From positions 6,324,001-6,388,000 of the forward strand of contig NZ_CP139558.1 in assembly GCF_034262375.1 (NCBI RefSeq): 64,000 nucleotides of DNA, in the 5' to 3' direction. The notes below the pieces were generated by a model that made no database searches, was not told where the DNA came from, and saw nothing but the letters and a program-made list of their open reading frames with translations. Below, one piece after another: positions 49,960-58,946 of the stretch; position 1 is the first letter of the stretch; the number at the start of each line of letters is the position of its first letter. A program made the translations under genes and the position numbers. The stretch is from Mucilaginibacter sabulilitoris (lineage in GTDB: Bacteria > Bacteroidota > Bacteroidia > Sphingobacteriales > Sphingobacteriaceae).

Positions 49960-51108
49960 TTATTCAGAATATACACTCCCCACCCTGTCGCGCAGGTTAT
50001 AACCAGAGACCATTACCTCTCCATAAGCGCCAGCTGTACGTACTGCGATCAGGTCGCCGCGGAATGATTGGGGCAGGTCTACATCCTTCTGAAAACAGTC
50101 AGTGCTTTCACATATAGGCCCCACAACGTCATATTTTGTATCGGCTTCCGAAGTTTGACTTAGGTTCTCAATCTGGTGATAAGCCTGGTAAAGCATAGGG
50201 CGAATTAGCTCGGTCATACCGGCATCCAGTATCAAAAAATTCTTTTTCTGACCGTTCTTAACATACAACACCCGCGATACCAAAGAAGCACTCTGCGCCA
50301 CCAATGCGCGACCAAGCTCAAAATGTACCTCTTGCCCTGGCTTAACGTTCAGGAAACTTTTAAACACCTGAAAATAGCCTTCAAAATCGGCAATATTACC
50401 GTCCGGATTATGATAATCAACACCTAAACCGCCGCCGGTATTTAAAACCTTAACCGGGAAGCCATGATCTTCAAACCAGTCTTGCATTTCGTTTATACGG
50501 GTACACAGGCTTTTATACACTTCCAGATCGGTAATTTGAGAGCCTATATGAAAATGGATGCCTAAAAACTGCAGATTATTGCACTGACGCAATGCAGTGG
50601 CCACATCTGGCAGTTGCCATATGTTTATCCCAAATTTATTTTCATCAAGACCGGTGGTAATAAAATGATGAGTATGCGCATCAACATTAGGGTTAATCCG
50701 GATAGCAACGTTGGCTTTTTTACCTTTAGCTGCGGCCAGTCCATCAATAATGTTAAGCTCCTGAACAGATTCAACATTGAAGCAAAAAATATCAGCATCA
50801 AGTGCAAAATTTATTTCACGGTCTGATTTACCCACTCCGGCAAACACAACTTTACCTTTATCAAAACCATGTTCAATAGCGGCTTTTACTTCGTTACCGC
50901 TCACGCAATCGGCCCCAAAACCAAAAGATTGTATCATATCCAACACCTTGGGGTTAAAGTTCGCCTTCATGGCATAATGTACATGAAAACCATGCTTTGC
51001 CGATGCATCACGACAGGCATCAAGCGTTGCCCGCAGTACTTCCATATCGTAATAATAGAACGGGGTATCTAACTCCTGGAATTTATTTATATTAGTTTTA
51101 CTAAACAT
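49960..51108 (-). CDS. lysA: Diaminopimelate decarboxylase
   Basis: PLP-dependent enzyme of 382 aa that makes L-lysine from meso-diaminopimelate. It has the PLP-binding Lys48 in HYAMKAN, the HFHIGSQI region, the glycine-rich LNTGGGLGVDY, and GPICESTDCF with the active-site Cys. It is somewhat shorter than typical LysA (about 410-420 aa) but has the decarboxylase-specific features. Aspartate kinase lies on the same strand upstream. Confidence 0.93.
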   Translation of the reverse strand: MFSKTNINKFQELDTPFYYYDMEVLRATLDACRDASAKHGFHVHYAMKANFNPKVLDMIQSFGFGADCVSGNEVKAAIEHGFDKGKVVFAGVGKSDREINFALDADIFCFNVESVQELNIIDGLAAAKGKKANVAIRINPNVDAHTHHFITTGLDENKFGINIWQLPDVATALRQCNNLQFLGIHFHIGSQITDLEVYKSLCTRINEMQDWFEDHGFPVKVLNTGGGLGVDYHNPDGNIADFEGYFQVFKSFLNVKPGQEVHFELGRALVAQSASLVSRVLYVKNGQKKNFLILDAGMTELIRPMLYQAYHQIENLSQTSEADTKYDVVGPICESTDCFQKDVDLPQSFRGDLIAVRTAGAYGEVMVSGYNLRDRVGSVYSE

Positions 51109-51115
51109 AGTAATA

Positions 51116-51283
51116 ATGGGTAATCTGTTTGTTGTTGTATGGGTATCTGCCTCTTTAATCCTCGGTCTTTTATCAAGCTATAAATTATATCACGACAGAA
51201 AGCTCACCATAAAACTCTTGCTTTTAAATATTTGTATCTCTTTTGCCTGTGCCGCTATTGGCGCTTGTTTTTTATTGCGTTAG
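51116..51283 (+). CDS. Possible small two-segment membrane protein
   Basis: A 55-codon frame that starts with ATG at 51116, seven bases from the lysA start codon on the other strand, and ends with TAG at 51281-51283. The product has two hydrophobic segments, LFVVVWVSASLILGLLSS and LLLLNICISFACAAIGACFLL, separated by KLYHDRKLTIK. Its composition and topology look like a real membrane peptide. With such close divergence its promoter would lie inside lysA, and it is too short to be sure of. Confidence 0.45.
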   Translation: MGNLFVVVWVSASLILGLLSSYKLYHDRKLTIKLLLLNICISFACAAIGACFLLR

Positions 51284-51295
51284 AGGACCTTGTTA

Positions 51296-52606
51296 TTAAA
51301 ATAACCTGTTATGCAGGCTCCTCAAGGTTTCTATTTTATCCTCATTTTTCACCAGTAACGACAGGTTATGGTCACTGCCACCGTATGATATCATCCTTAA
51401 TGGTATGTGTTTTACAGCTTCCAATACACGCGAGGCATAACCGTGTTTTTCGGCGCCAAAGTCACCTACTACGCAAATAATGGTATGGTTAACGTCCAGG
51501 TCAACCGAGCCAAAGGCGGTAAGTTCACTGGTGATCTCGCCCAGATAAGTGGTATCATCAATAGTTAATGATACCGCAACTTCTGAAGTGGTGATCATAT
51601 CTATTGATGTTTTGTACCGTTCAAAAACCTCAAATACCTTGCGTAAAAAACCGTGTGCCAGCAACATTCGGCTTGATTGTATCTTGATGGCTGTAATACC
51701 ATCTTTAGCCGCTATTGATTTAATTTTATCTTTTTCGCTTGTATTGGTGATCAGTGTACCCTGGGCCTGCGGATCCATTGTGTTAAGCAGGCGTACCGGG
51801 ATCTTATATTTTTGTGCCGGGAACACGCTTTGCGGGTGCAGGATCTTTGCACCAAAGTAAGCCAGCTCGGCAGCCTCATCAAATGACAATTGGGCAATTG
51901 GCTGTGTCCCTTTTACAATGCGCGGATCGTTATTGTGCATACCATCAATGTCGGTCCATATCTGCACCTCTTCGCTGTGGATACCGGCACCTATTAACGA
52001 TGCGGTATAATCGCTGCCACCACGGCGCAGGTTATCAATTTCGCCAAAAGCATTACGGCAAATAAAGCCCTGGGTAATAAATAAATTAACATCAGGGTGT
52101 TTATCCAGTAAGGGAGTAATTTTTTCGGTGATATGATCAACAATAGGCTCATTATCCTCGTCAATCTTCATAAAATCAAGCGCCGGAAGCAGCACAGATG
52201 GCACACCTATCTCTTTCAGGTACACATGATATAAAGTAGTCGATAACAATTCGCCCTGTGCCAGAATAATCTTATCTTCAATAGAAGTGAATAGATCGTT
52301 AGCCAAATTGCTGAGTACCGAAAAATGATAGTCGATAACTTCCTTGCCTTGTTTTAAAAATTCATCGGTTTTAAACAGCTCTTTTATAAACAGCTCGTAC
52401 TTATCCTTCAGTATACTTATAAAACTGATAGCCTTCTTCTTATCACCGTTAAGATAGGCTTGTCCAATTTCAACCAGGCTATTGGTGGTGCCTGATACTG
52501 CCGAAAGTACAACGATTTGTCTTTCGGTGGGATTAATAATGTCGAGCAGGTTTTTCATACGGGCGGGACTACCCACTGATGTTCCGCCAAATTTTAAAAC
52601 TTTCAT
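51296..52606 (-). CDS. lysC: Aspartate kinase
   Basis: First enzyme of the aspartate pathway (Asp to aspartyl phosphate) and monofunctional at 436 aa. The kinase domain starts MKVLKFGGTSVG and includes RGGSDYTASLIGAG; two ACT regulatory domains fill roughly residues 280-436 (AAKDGITAIKIQSS, later HTIICVVGDFGAEKHG). These usually give feedback inhibition by lysine or threonine. It lies upstream of lysA on the same strand but with a 187-bp gap that contains a small frame on the other strand. Confidence 0.93.
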   Translation of the reverse strand: MKVLKFGGTSVGSPARMKNLLDIINPTERQIVVLSAVSGTTNSLVEIGQAYLNGDKKKAISFISILKDKYELFIKELFKTDEFLKQGKEVIDYHFSVLSNLANDLFTSIEDKIILAQGELLSTTLYHVYLKEIGVPSVLLPALDFMKIDEDNEPIVDHITEKITPLLDKHPDVNLFITQGFICRNAFGEIDNLRRGGSDYTASLIGAGIHSEEVQIWTDIDGMHNNDPRIVKGTQPIAQLSFDEAAELAYFGAKILHPQSVFPAQKYKIPVRLLNTMDPQAQGTLITNTSEKDKIKSIAAKDGITAIKIQSSRMLLAHGFLRKVFEVFERYKTSIDMITTSEVAVSLTIDDTTYLGEITSELTAFGSVDLDVNHTIICVVGDFGAEKHGYASRVLEAVKHIPLRMISYGGSDHNLSLLVKNEDKIETLRSLHNRLF

Positions 52607-52754
52607 TTTTAGTTACTGTTTACCGTAAAAAAACTGATATGCATGTATCAGTATTTGAGGCGCTAAAAATAAGATTTTAAAACACTTGTAACCGCAAACG
52701 GGCGAAAATTAAATTTGGCATCGCATACACCCTATATGCATAACCAAAAGCTGC

Positions 52755-54209
52755 CTATAGATTATGAATATAAGACAGCATTATGCCAGCCGAAAAATTG
52801 CGTGCTTTTGTATCAATTGTTTCGCCGGTTAAAACATTACTCTCATGCGGGTCGGTAAAACTAACATATTGATGATAATTGTTGGTTGTGCCATAAGCTA
52901 ACAGCAGGCCCGCACGAAAATTAAACCGGCGCTTTTTAATATTAGCGCCAAGCTGGCAATGATAAATGTTATAATAGGCCGTATTACCCAGGTACCCCTC
53001 ATCGTCTTTATATAAACCATTGTTGGCGTAATTAAAATCGGTATGTACAGCTACAAAGCCGGTTACATCAGGTTTAAGCAGGTAACTGGCGCCGATACCA
53101 AAATTAAATACCCGCCCCCTAACATCCTTAAGTTTGAGCGATACTGACGGTGATGCAAAAATATCCTGATCAACATCGCCCTTTAAAAAATTCTCATTCC
53201 GGGGGGTAATCAGGTTATATTCGTTTACCTTATTAAAGTATTCCGCGGCAAAATACAACTGACCTTTTTTATAATCATAAGCATAGCCAAAGCCTATGCT
53301 GAAGGGCATTTTATAAACAGCTTTCAGTTTTTGCTGCCTGGCATTGGCCAGGAAATTAATCGTATCGCCAACATCGCCGCCTAAGCCAATTTTCAGGTTA
53401 TTAACTTCATTATCGCTCAATATATTGGCAGTACCCATCACATGCAATAGTGGCGATGATATGGTAAGCCCGAAATGACTTTTACCCTCGTCATACGCCA
53501 AACCACCTTTAAACCTTACGCCAATATGAAAATACGAGGCCAGGTATGATTCCTGCACATCGGCTATTGGCGGCAAATCTGTAGTGGTTGGGGTATTAAA
53601 CAAGGCCCTTGCGCTAAAATCAGAGTTGAGCGTTTGCTTGCGCAGCTGCCCTTCCACCGTTATACCAACGGCAAGATGATCAGATGCCTTAAATCCTCCG
53701 CTAATGATGCCCGATGTTTCGTTAATACTATTGAGCTTTTTGTACTGCCCCAGAAAATACTCGTCGCCGGGGCTGTAAGAATCATCAAGCACGTTAAAAC
53801 GCGAATCGCGCTGTTGCGTGGTCTGGTAGCTCATTACCGGGTCATGAGTAAGCGCGTATCCAACCGTAAACGGGTGTTTACCTTTTAAAGCTATTGTTGC
53901 CGATACCATTTGTGGAATAATGCTGGCCGATGTTGATTTAAGATCAAATCCGTTGCCAACTCCATTTTTTACCTTGATACTTCCATACTGGTAAATTGAA
54001 CCGCTGATAGATGCCGAACTTTTAGTGTTGTACGCCAGCAGTGCCGGGTTCAGAAACATCACCCCGCTATCGCGGTTAAATGCTATTACCGCTCCCGGTG
54101 TTAAAAAGCCTCCCGGATTATAACTTGACGACCAATAGTTGGCGTCCTGTGCGCTCACCTCTTGTAGGAATAATATAGTGCAAAAAAAAATGATAAGAGT
54201 TTTTAACAT
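52755..54209 (-). CDS. Outer-membrane beta-barrel protein, FadL/OmpP1-like or DUF5723-like
   Basis: Protein of 484 aa with a signal peptide (1-20, ending VSAQ) and many alternating beta strands with aromatic ends, ending NFSAGIMLSYIHNL with a hydrophobic aromatic-rich C-terminus. The N-terminal SYNPGGFLTPGAVIAFNRDSGVMFLNPALLAYN recalls the FadL-type plug and first strand. A channel for hydrophobic compounds is possible. No partner is adjacent. Confidence 0.65.
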   Translation of the reverse strand: MLKTLIIFFCTILFLQEVSAQDANYWSSSYNPGGFLTPGAVIAFNRDSGVMFLNPALLAYNTKSSASISGSIYQYGSIKVKNGVGNGFDLKSTSASIIPQMVSATIALKGKHPFTVGYALTHDPVMSYQTTQQRDSRFNVLDDSYSPGDEYFLGQYKKLNSINETSGIISGGFKASDHLAVGITVEGQLRKQTLNSDFSARALFNTPTTTDLPPIADVQESYLASYFHIGVRFKGGLAYDEGKSHFGLTISSPLLHVMGTANILSDNEVNNLKIGLGGDVGDTINFLANARQQKLKAVYKMPFSIGFGYAYDYKKGQLYFAAEYFNKVNEYNLITPRNENFLKGDVDQDIFASPSVSLKLKDVRGRVFNFGIGASYLLKPDVTGFVAVHTDFNYANNGLYKDDEGYLGNTAYYNIYHCQLGANIKKRRFNFRAGLLLAYGTTNNYHQYVSFTDPHESNVLTGETIDTKARNFSAGIMLSYIHNL

Positions 54210-54325
54210 AGGCTGGTTTTTTCACATAAAAATATCATAAATTCACCTTAAAGAAAAAATATTTACAGTTAATTTTTTATAAATCAAGTGTTTACAATCA
54301 CAAATACTCATCTAAACCCGCTTTT

Positions 54326-56311
54326 ATGAAATTATTAACAGCTACTTTAATACTTTTCGGCATATTAACTTTTGATCAGTCAACACAAGCGCAAAACCTA
54401 AGCTTTAGCCAGCCTGTTAATTTTTTACCCGATGCCCGTACTGACAAGGCTATAGATATTACCAATTTTAAAGGTGGTTACTTTGTTACCTGGAAAGATG
54501 CCGGCGCTACAGGCGGCATTCATGTTTGCTACCTGGGCAGGCAGCATGGCACCAAATTTACCCAAAACGAAGCTTCAGCGGGCTATGAAAAAAGTGCCTT
54601 TGCACCGGTGTTAAGGGTGGTTGATAACCGCATATACGCCTTATGGCTGGGTACCGACGGCACATTGAAATACATTATTAACAACAGCGATACTACTTTT
54701 AACACCCAAACTATAAATACGGTAAGCTTTGAAAACTCACCTAAATTAAAATTGGGGGTTACGGCAACTGTTATTAATGGCCGCATGATGATCGCATCGC
54801 ATGCTGATAACAAAAATGAAATGGTAGTGGCTATAATTGACGCCGACGATAACGGACTGCTTAAGCCAGCCATTTTGCAAACCATACCCAACAAAAAAAG
54901 TGATGATTACCCGTTTATCGCTACCCTCTATGATAATAATACCACACGTGTATGTTATAAAGATTATAACGACCAGGGCATCTATTATACCGATTATAAC
55001 CCGGAGACTAAAACATGGACAGATCAGGTGCCGGTTTCCGGAGCAAAAACAAAGGTATCGCCTGCCATTTACCATGTGTTTAGTACAACCCGCCGCTTTT
55101 ACATGTGGAAGGGAAATAAAAAGGATAACAGTATTTACTACGCTACCGACAACGGACAAAGTAAACCTGTAGACCAACATACCTTACCCGGTTACTTTAA
55201 AACCACTGTACCGGTATCTATTTGTAATGTGGATGCCCAAAAGTTTATCATGGCTTTTATAGGCGAAGATCAAAAGTTTTATATCAGCTATTTTACCAAT
55301 TATAACCCCGCCCGCTGGATAGAGGACACACTTTTTCCGGCCAAAGGGAACCTCACCCTCAAGGATATCGTGATTCCAGGTTCACATGATGCGGGCATGT
55401 CGGCATTAAACGGTACCGGCGGTACGCAAGCCGGCTCTATTAACCCTTGCAACACACTCACTCAAACTCAAAATATTGGCAAACAGCTTAATGCCGGTAT
55501 CCGCATGTTTGATTTACGGGTAGGCTCCTTTAAAAACAGCATTTACACCAAGCATAGTTCGTCAGACTGTATGGCCGATGCCGTTGGTGGCGGTTATGGC
55601 GAGCGTTTTAAAGATATACTTGACTCAGTTAAAACGTTTCTTAACCGCAATAAAAAGGAGTTCATTATATTAACATTCAGCCATTTTTGCCCAACAGAGG
55701 CCTCCGCCCATAAAGTAGCTGACTCCATAACAAGAGCGCTTGGCCGGGAACAAATCTATAATAATCAGACAAGAGACATTAGCCAAATTAAACTGAATGA
55801 TCTGGCTGGCAAAGTGATTGTAACCTTTGAGGGTTATGCCAGTGCCGATAAGCTTATTGATTCCAACTCTATGGCAAATAAGGCCAAAACATTTCTCAAT
55901 TTTCGCAGGGCTTACGCGGCCACCAACCAAATCAACAGACTGCTCGCCGCCGAAGAAACGTTTTTTAATGTGATGAAAGACGGTGTAAATAAAAACGACC
56001 TGATACGGCTTGACTGGCAGCTTACCCAAAGCAGCGATGAAGCTGCCCTGATATGTAATGATTTTCAAAACGATAAGGTAAGCCCCGTAATTAATGGCAT
56101 TATGCTGCTCACCAACGCTATCAAAAAAAACCAGAGCATCACTGACCTGGCTGCATCCGGCAACAAATACCTGCCTGCAAAAGTGAACGAGTGGATTAGC
56201 AACGGCACCATCAACAAAAACAACAAACCCAATATTTTATATGTTGACGCGGCCGGCGCCTGGATAACCGACTACTGCATTGAACTGAACGGAACGCCGC
56301 TTTATAACTGA
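54326..56311 (+). CDS. Secreted protein with C-terminal PI-PLC-X-like domain
   Basis: Protein of 661 aa with a signal peptide (1-22, ending AQ). Residues about 25-330 form repeated beta units (such as GGYFVTWKDAGATGGIHVCYLG and RRFYMWKGNKKDNSIYYATDNG) that look like a beta-propeller. Residues about 340-600 show phosphatidylinositol-specific phospholipase C X-domain features: IVIPGSHDAGM with His354, MFDLRVGS, and KHSSSDC with His410. These two His fit the general base and acid of the PI-PLC family. It would cleave a phospholipid or glycan-phosphate ester outside the cell; the substrate is unknown. Confidence 0.78.
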   Translation: MKLLTATLILFGILTFDQSTQAQNLSFSQPVNFLPDARTDKAIDITNFKGGYFVTWKDAGATGGIHVCYLGRQHGTKFTQNEASAGYEKSAFAPVLRVVDNRIYALWLGTDGTLKYIINNSDTTFNTQTINTVSFENSPKLKLGVTATVINGRMMIASHADNKNEMVVAIIDADDNGLLKPAILQTIPNKKSDDYPFIATLYDNNTTRVCYKDYNDQGIYYTDYNPETKTWTDQVPVSGAKTKVSPAIYHVFSTTRRFYMWKGNKKDNSIYYATDNGQSKPVDQHTLPGYFKTTVPVSICNVDAQKFIMAFIGEDQKFYISYFTNYNPARWIEDTLFPAKGNLTLKDIVIPGSHDAGMSALNGTGGTQAGSINPCNTLTQTQNIGKQLNAGIRMFDLRVGSFKNSIYTKHSSSDCMADAVGGGYGERFKDILDSVKTFLNRNKKEFIILTFSHFCPTEASAHKVADSITRALGREQIYNNQTRDISQIKLNDLAGKVIVTFEGYASADKLIDSNSMANKAKTFLNFRRAYAATNQINRLLAAEETFFNVMKDGVNKNDLIRLDWQLTQSSDEAALICNDFQNDKVSPVINGIMLLTNAIKKNQSITDLAASGNKYLPAKVNEWISNGTINKNNKPNILYVDAAGAWITDYCIELNGTPLYN

Positions 56312-56369
56312 TATAAAGCCTGTTCTTGAGATATTTTATCTAAATTACCTTATCCTAATAAAAAGCCTT

Positions 56370-58892
56370 ATGACTGAATGCAAGTCGATCCGCGTTTATA
56401 GCCATACAAAAAAATGCCCGCTGTTTTTTTGCATTTTATTTATCAGCATTTCGGCGCTGGCGCAGCAAAAAAATGCAGACACAGTGCAAAACCAACCTGA
56501 CCGCAGTGTTAACCCTCTTGTTGACCGCCTGAAAAAGATAGGGCCCGAAGAAACCAGGAAAAGCATTATTATTTTCAATAGTGAGAAAAAAGCCATTAAG
56601 CAGGATGCCTTAATTGAGGCCATAAAAAAAGAAACATTAAAAGCTAATGCTTATATAAATACCGGCATTGATACCGTGGGCCTAAATGATGAGTTTGGAA
56701 AAATTAAAAAATGGGAGGTAATAGTTGGCGATGGCGTTTTTACAAACAAAGGTACAGCGCAAACCTTCAGAAACCTGACCACCACATCAAAAATTTTATT
56801 GGAGTTGTTAAACAGAACCAACGCCCGCAAAACCTTAATAGATAATTATGAAAAAGGCCTGGTTAATTTTAGGTATAGGATAGATTCGCTTTCTTCTGAT
56901 CCGTTACTGTTCGATTTCCCGGTCGACTCTTTACTGGCGGTTCAGTACAGCGAAAAGCTTGTTGAGGTCGCCCGCGAAATACGCCCTGCGGACAAGGCCT
57001 TGGAGTATGCGGTAAACAATATACGCAAACTGCAAAAAGAGGTAAACTCAACAGCCAATAAATTAAGCGCCAGCCTTGACGAAATTGCGAACTATCAAAA
57101 GGAATTATCATCCAGAACATTTGAAAGGGAATTTCCAAATCTGGGCGATATGGCTGGTTTTTTTAGGCCGTTTAGCGAGATAGTACATTTTTCAAATATT
57201 AAAGCCAGGCTTAACCTCCTGTTTTACGCGCAGAACAATTCGGGTAAAGTTTTCCTGCTCCTCATGCTCATTACCGCATCAGCTATGTTCCTGAGATCGT
57301 TAAAGCAAATAGCCATTCATGAAAATGATGCGTTTAATGAGTTGCCTGGTCAATTGGTATTGCGCTACCCTGTATTATCGGCTGTAATTATTGTGCTAAG
57401 CCTTGGTCAGTTTATTTTCATTGAGCCTCCGTTTATCTTCAATTGTTTATTCTGGATCATATCAAGCATTTGTCTCACCTTTATTTTCAGAGGATTTATT
57501 ACAAAGCACTGGATGATTGTATGGCTTACATTTTTTGGCCTGTTTATAGTGAGTTGTATAGATAACCTTATTTTGCAGGCTTCACGTACAGAAAGATGGG
57601 GTATGCTCATACTTGCTTTAATTGGCGTGGCTGCGGGCTTATTTATGCTGATAAAAGGGAAAAAGCAGGAGCTTAAAGAAAAGCTTATCCTTTATTTTAT
57701 CGGCCTGGCCTTTTTGCTGGAACTGGCATCGGTTTTTGCCAATATTTACGGCCGGTACAACCTTTCAAAATCGTTGCTTGTTGGTGGCTATTTAAATGTT
57801 ATCATCGGTATTTTATTCCTTTGGACAGTGCGGCTCATCAATCAGGGACTGTGTATTGCTTCGAGGGTGTATACCAAGCAGGACAAAAAATTGTTCTACA
57901 TTAATTTTGACCTCGTAGGCGAAAAGGCTCCCGCACTGCTATATTTCCTATTGATCATAGGTTGGTTTATTTTGTTTGGCCGTAATTTTTATGTATTCAC
58001 GTTAATATCTGCACCATTAAATGATTTCTTTTTCAGGGAACGAAATATTGGCGATTACGCCTTTACAATTAATAATTTATTGTCATTCTTTGTGATCATT
58101 GCCGTAGCCACAATCACCTCCAGAATTGTATCCTATTTCGCGTCAGACAGAGGTACCGATCAACCCGCGGCCGGTAAGGTACGACGGGCGGGTGTAGGTA
58201 GCTGGCTGTTGCTAATTCGTGTGGGCATCATGAGCATTGGCTTGTTCCTGGCGCTGGCAGCGTCGGGTTTCCCGATGGAGCGTATTACCATTGTTATGGG
58301 CGCTTTAGGTTTGGGTATTGGTCTTGGCCTACAGGCATTGGTAAACAACCTGGTGAGCGGACTTATCATAGCGTTTGAAAAGCCGGTAAACGTGGGCGAT
58401 ATTGTGGAAATAAGCGGTCAGGGCGGTACCATGAAATCAATAGGTTTCAGGAGCAGTATCATATCTAAATGGGACGGTCCGGATATGGTTATACCCAATG
58501 GTGATTTACTGAATGCCCACCTTGTAAACTGGACGCTGGCGGGTAGTAAACGACAAATGGAGATAGCATTAAGCGTTGTTCACGGAACCGACCTTCAAAA
58601 ACCTCAGCAAATTATACTTGACCTGCTTGCAGCTAACGAGCGTATTCATCAACACCCAAAACCTGCGGTACTGTTTCAAAATTTCAATAACGGGGCTATA
58701 GATATTAAGGTTAGCTTTTGGGTGCGTGATTACAAAGACGGTGCTTCAGTAAAAAGTGAAATTATTATGGCCATTGACGCCGAATTTAAAAAAGAAGGGA
58801 TTGTTATACCACTACCGCAGCAGGATCTCCATATTCATGCCGAAAAGGATCTTACAGCTCTCGCCAAAGCAAAAAAAACAGATAAATCATGA
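56370..58892 (+). CDS. MscS-family mechanosensitive channel with long periplasmic N-terminus
   Basis: Large channel of 840 aa. A signal-like segment (about 15-32) and a coiled, hydrophilic region (about 35-280) are followed by roughly ten hydrophobic segments. The MscS pore and beta domains are near 610-760, with the pore helix region ALGLGIGLGLQALVNNLVSGLIIAFEKPVNVGDIVEISGQGGTMKSIGFRSS. It would release solutes on membrane tension. It follows the PI-PLC-like gene with a 58-bp gap; a functional link is not shown. Confidence 0.92.
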   Translation: MTECKSIRVYSHTKKCPLFFCILFISISALAQQKNADTVQNQPDRSVNPLVDRLKKIGPEETRKSIIIFNSEKKAIKQDALIEAIKKETLKANAYINTGIDTVGLNDEFGKIKKWEVIVGDGVFTNKGTAQTFRNLTTTSKILLELLNRTNARKTLIDNYEKGLVNFRYRIDSLSSDPLLFDFPVDSLLAVQYSEKLVEVAREIRPADKALEYAVNNIRKLQKEVNSTANKLSASLDEIANYQKELSSRTFEREFPNLGDMAGFFRPFSEIVHFSNIKARLNLLFYAQNNSGKVFLLLMLITASAMFLRSLKQIAIHENDAFNELPGQLVLRYPVLSAVIIVLSLGQFIFIEPPFIFNCLFWIISSICLTFIFRGFITKHWMIVWLTFFGLFIVSCIDNLILQASRTERWGMLILALIGVAAGLFMLIKGKKQELKEKLILYFIGLAFLLELASVFANIYGRYNLSKSLLVGGYLNVIIGILFLWTVRLINQGLCIASRVYTKQDKKLFYINFDLVGEKAPALLYFLLIIGWFILFGRNFYVFTLISAPLNDFFFRERNIGDYAFTINNLLSFFVIIAVATITSRIVSYFASDRGTDQPAAGKVRRAGVGSWLLLIRVGIMSIGLFLALAASGFPMERITIVMGALGLGIGLGLQALVNNLVSGLIIAFEKPVNVGDIVEISGQGGTMKSIGFRSSIISKWDGPDMVIPNGDLLNAHLVNWTLAGSKRQMEIALSVVHGTDLQKPQQIILDLLAANERIHQHPKPAVLFQNFNNGAIDIKVSFWVRDYKDGASVKSEIIMAIDAEFKKEGIVIPLPQQDLHIHAEKDLTALAKAKKTDKS

Positions 58893-58946
58893 TCAATTTT
58901 CTTCCCTCATTTTATGGAGATTCACTTAACCTTACAGTCCCCACTT

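Noticed and set aside
54583..55180. Several antisense frames inside the PI-PLC-like gene
   Set aside because: All are contained in a well-supported gene with signal peptide and catalytic residues.
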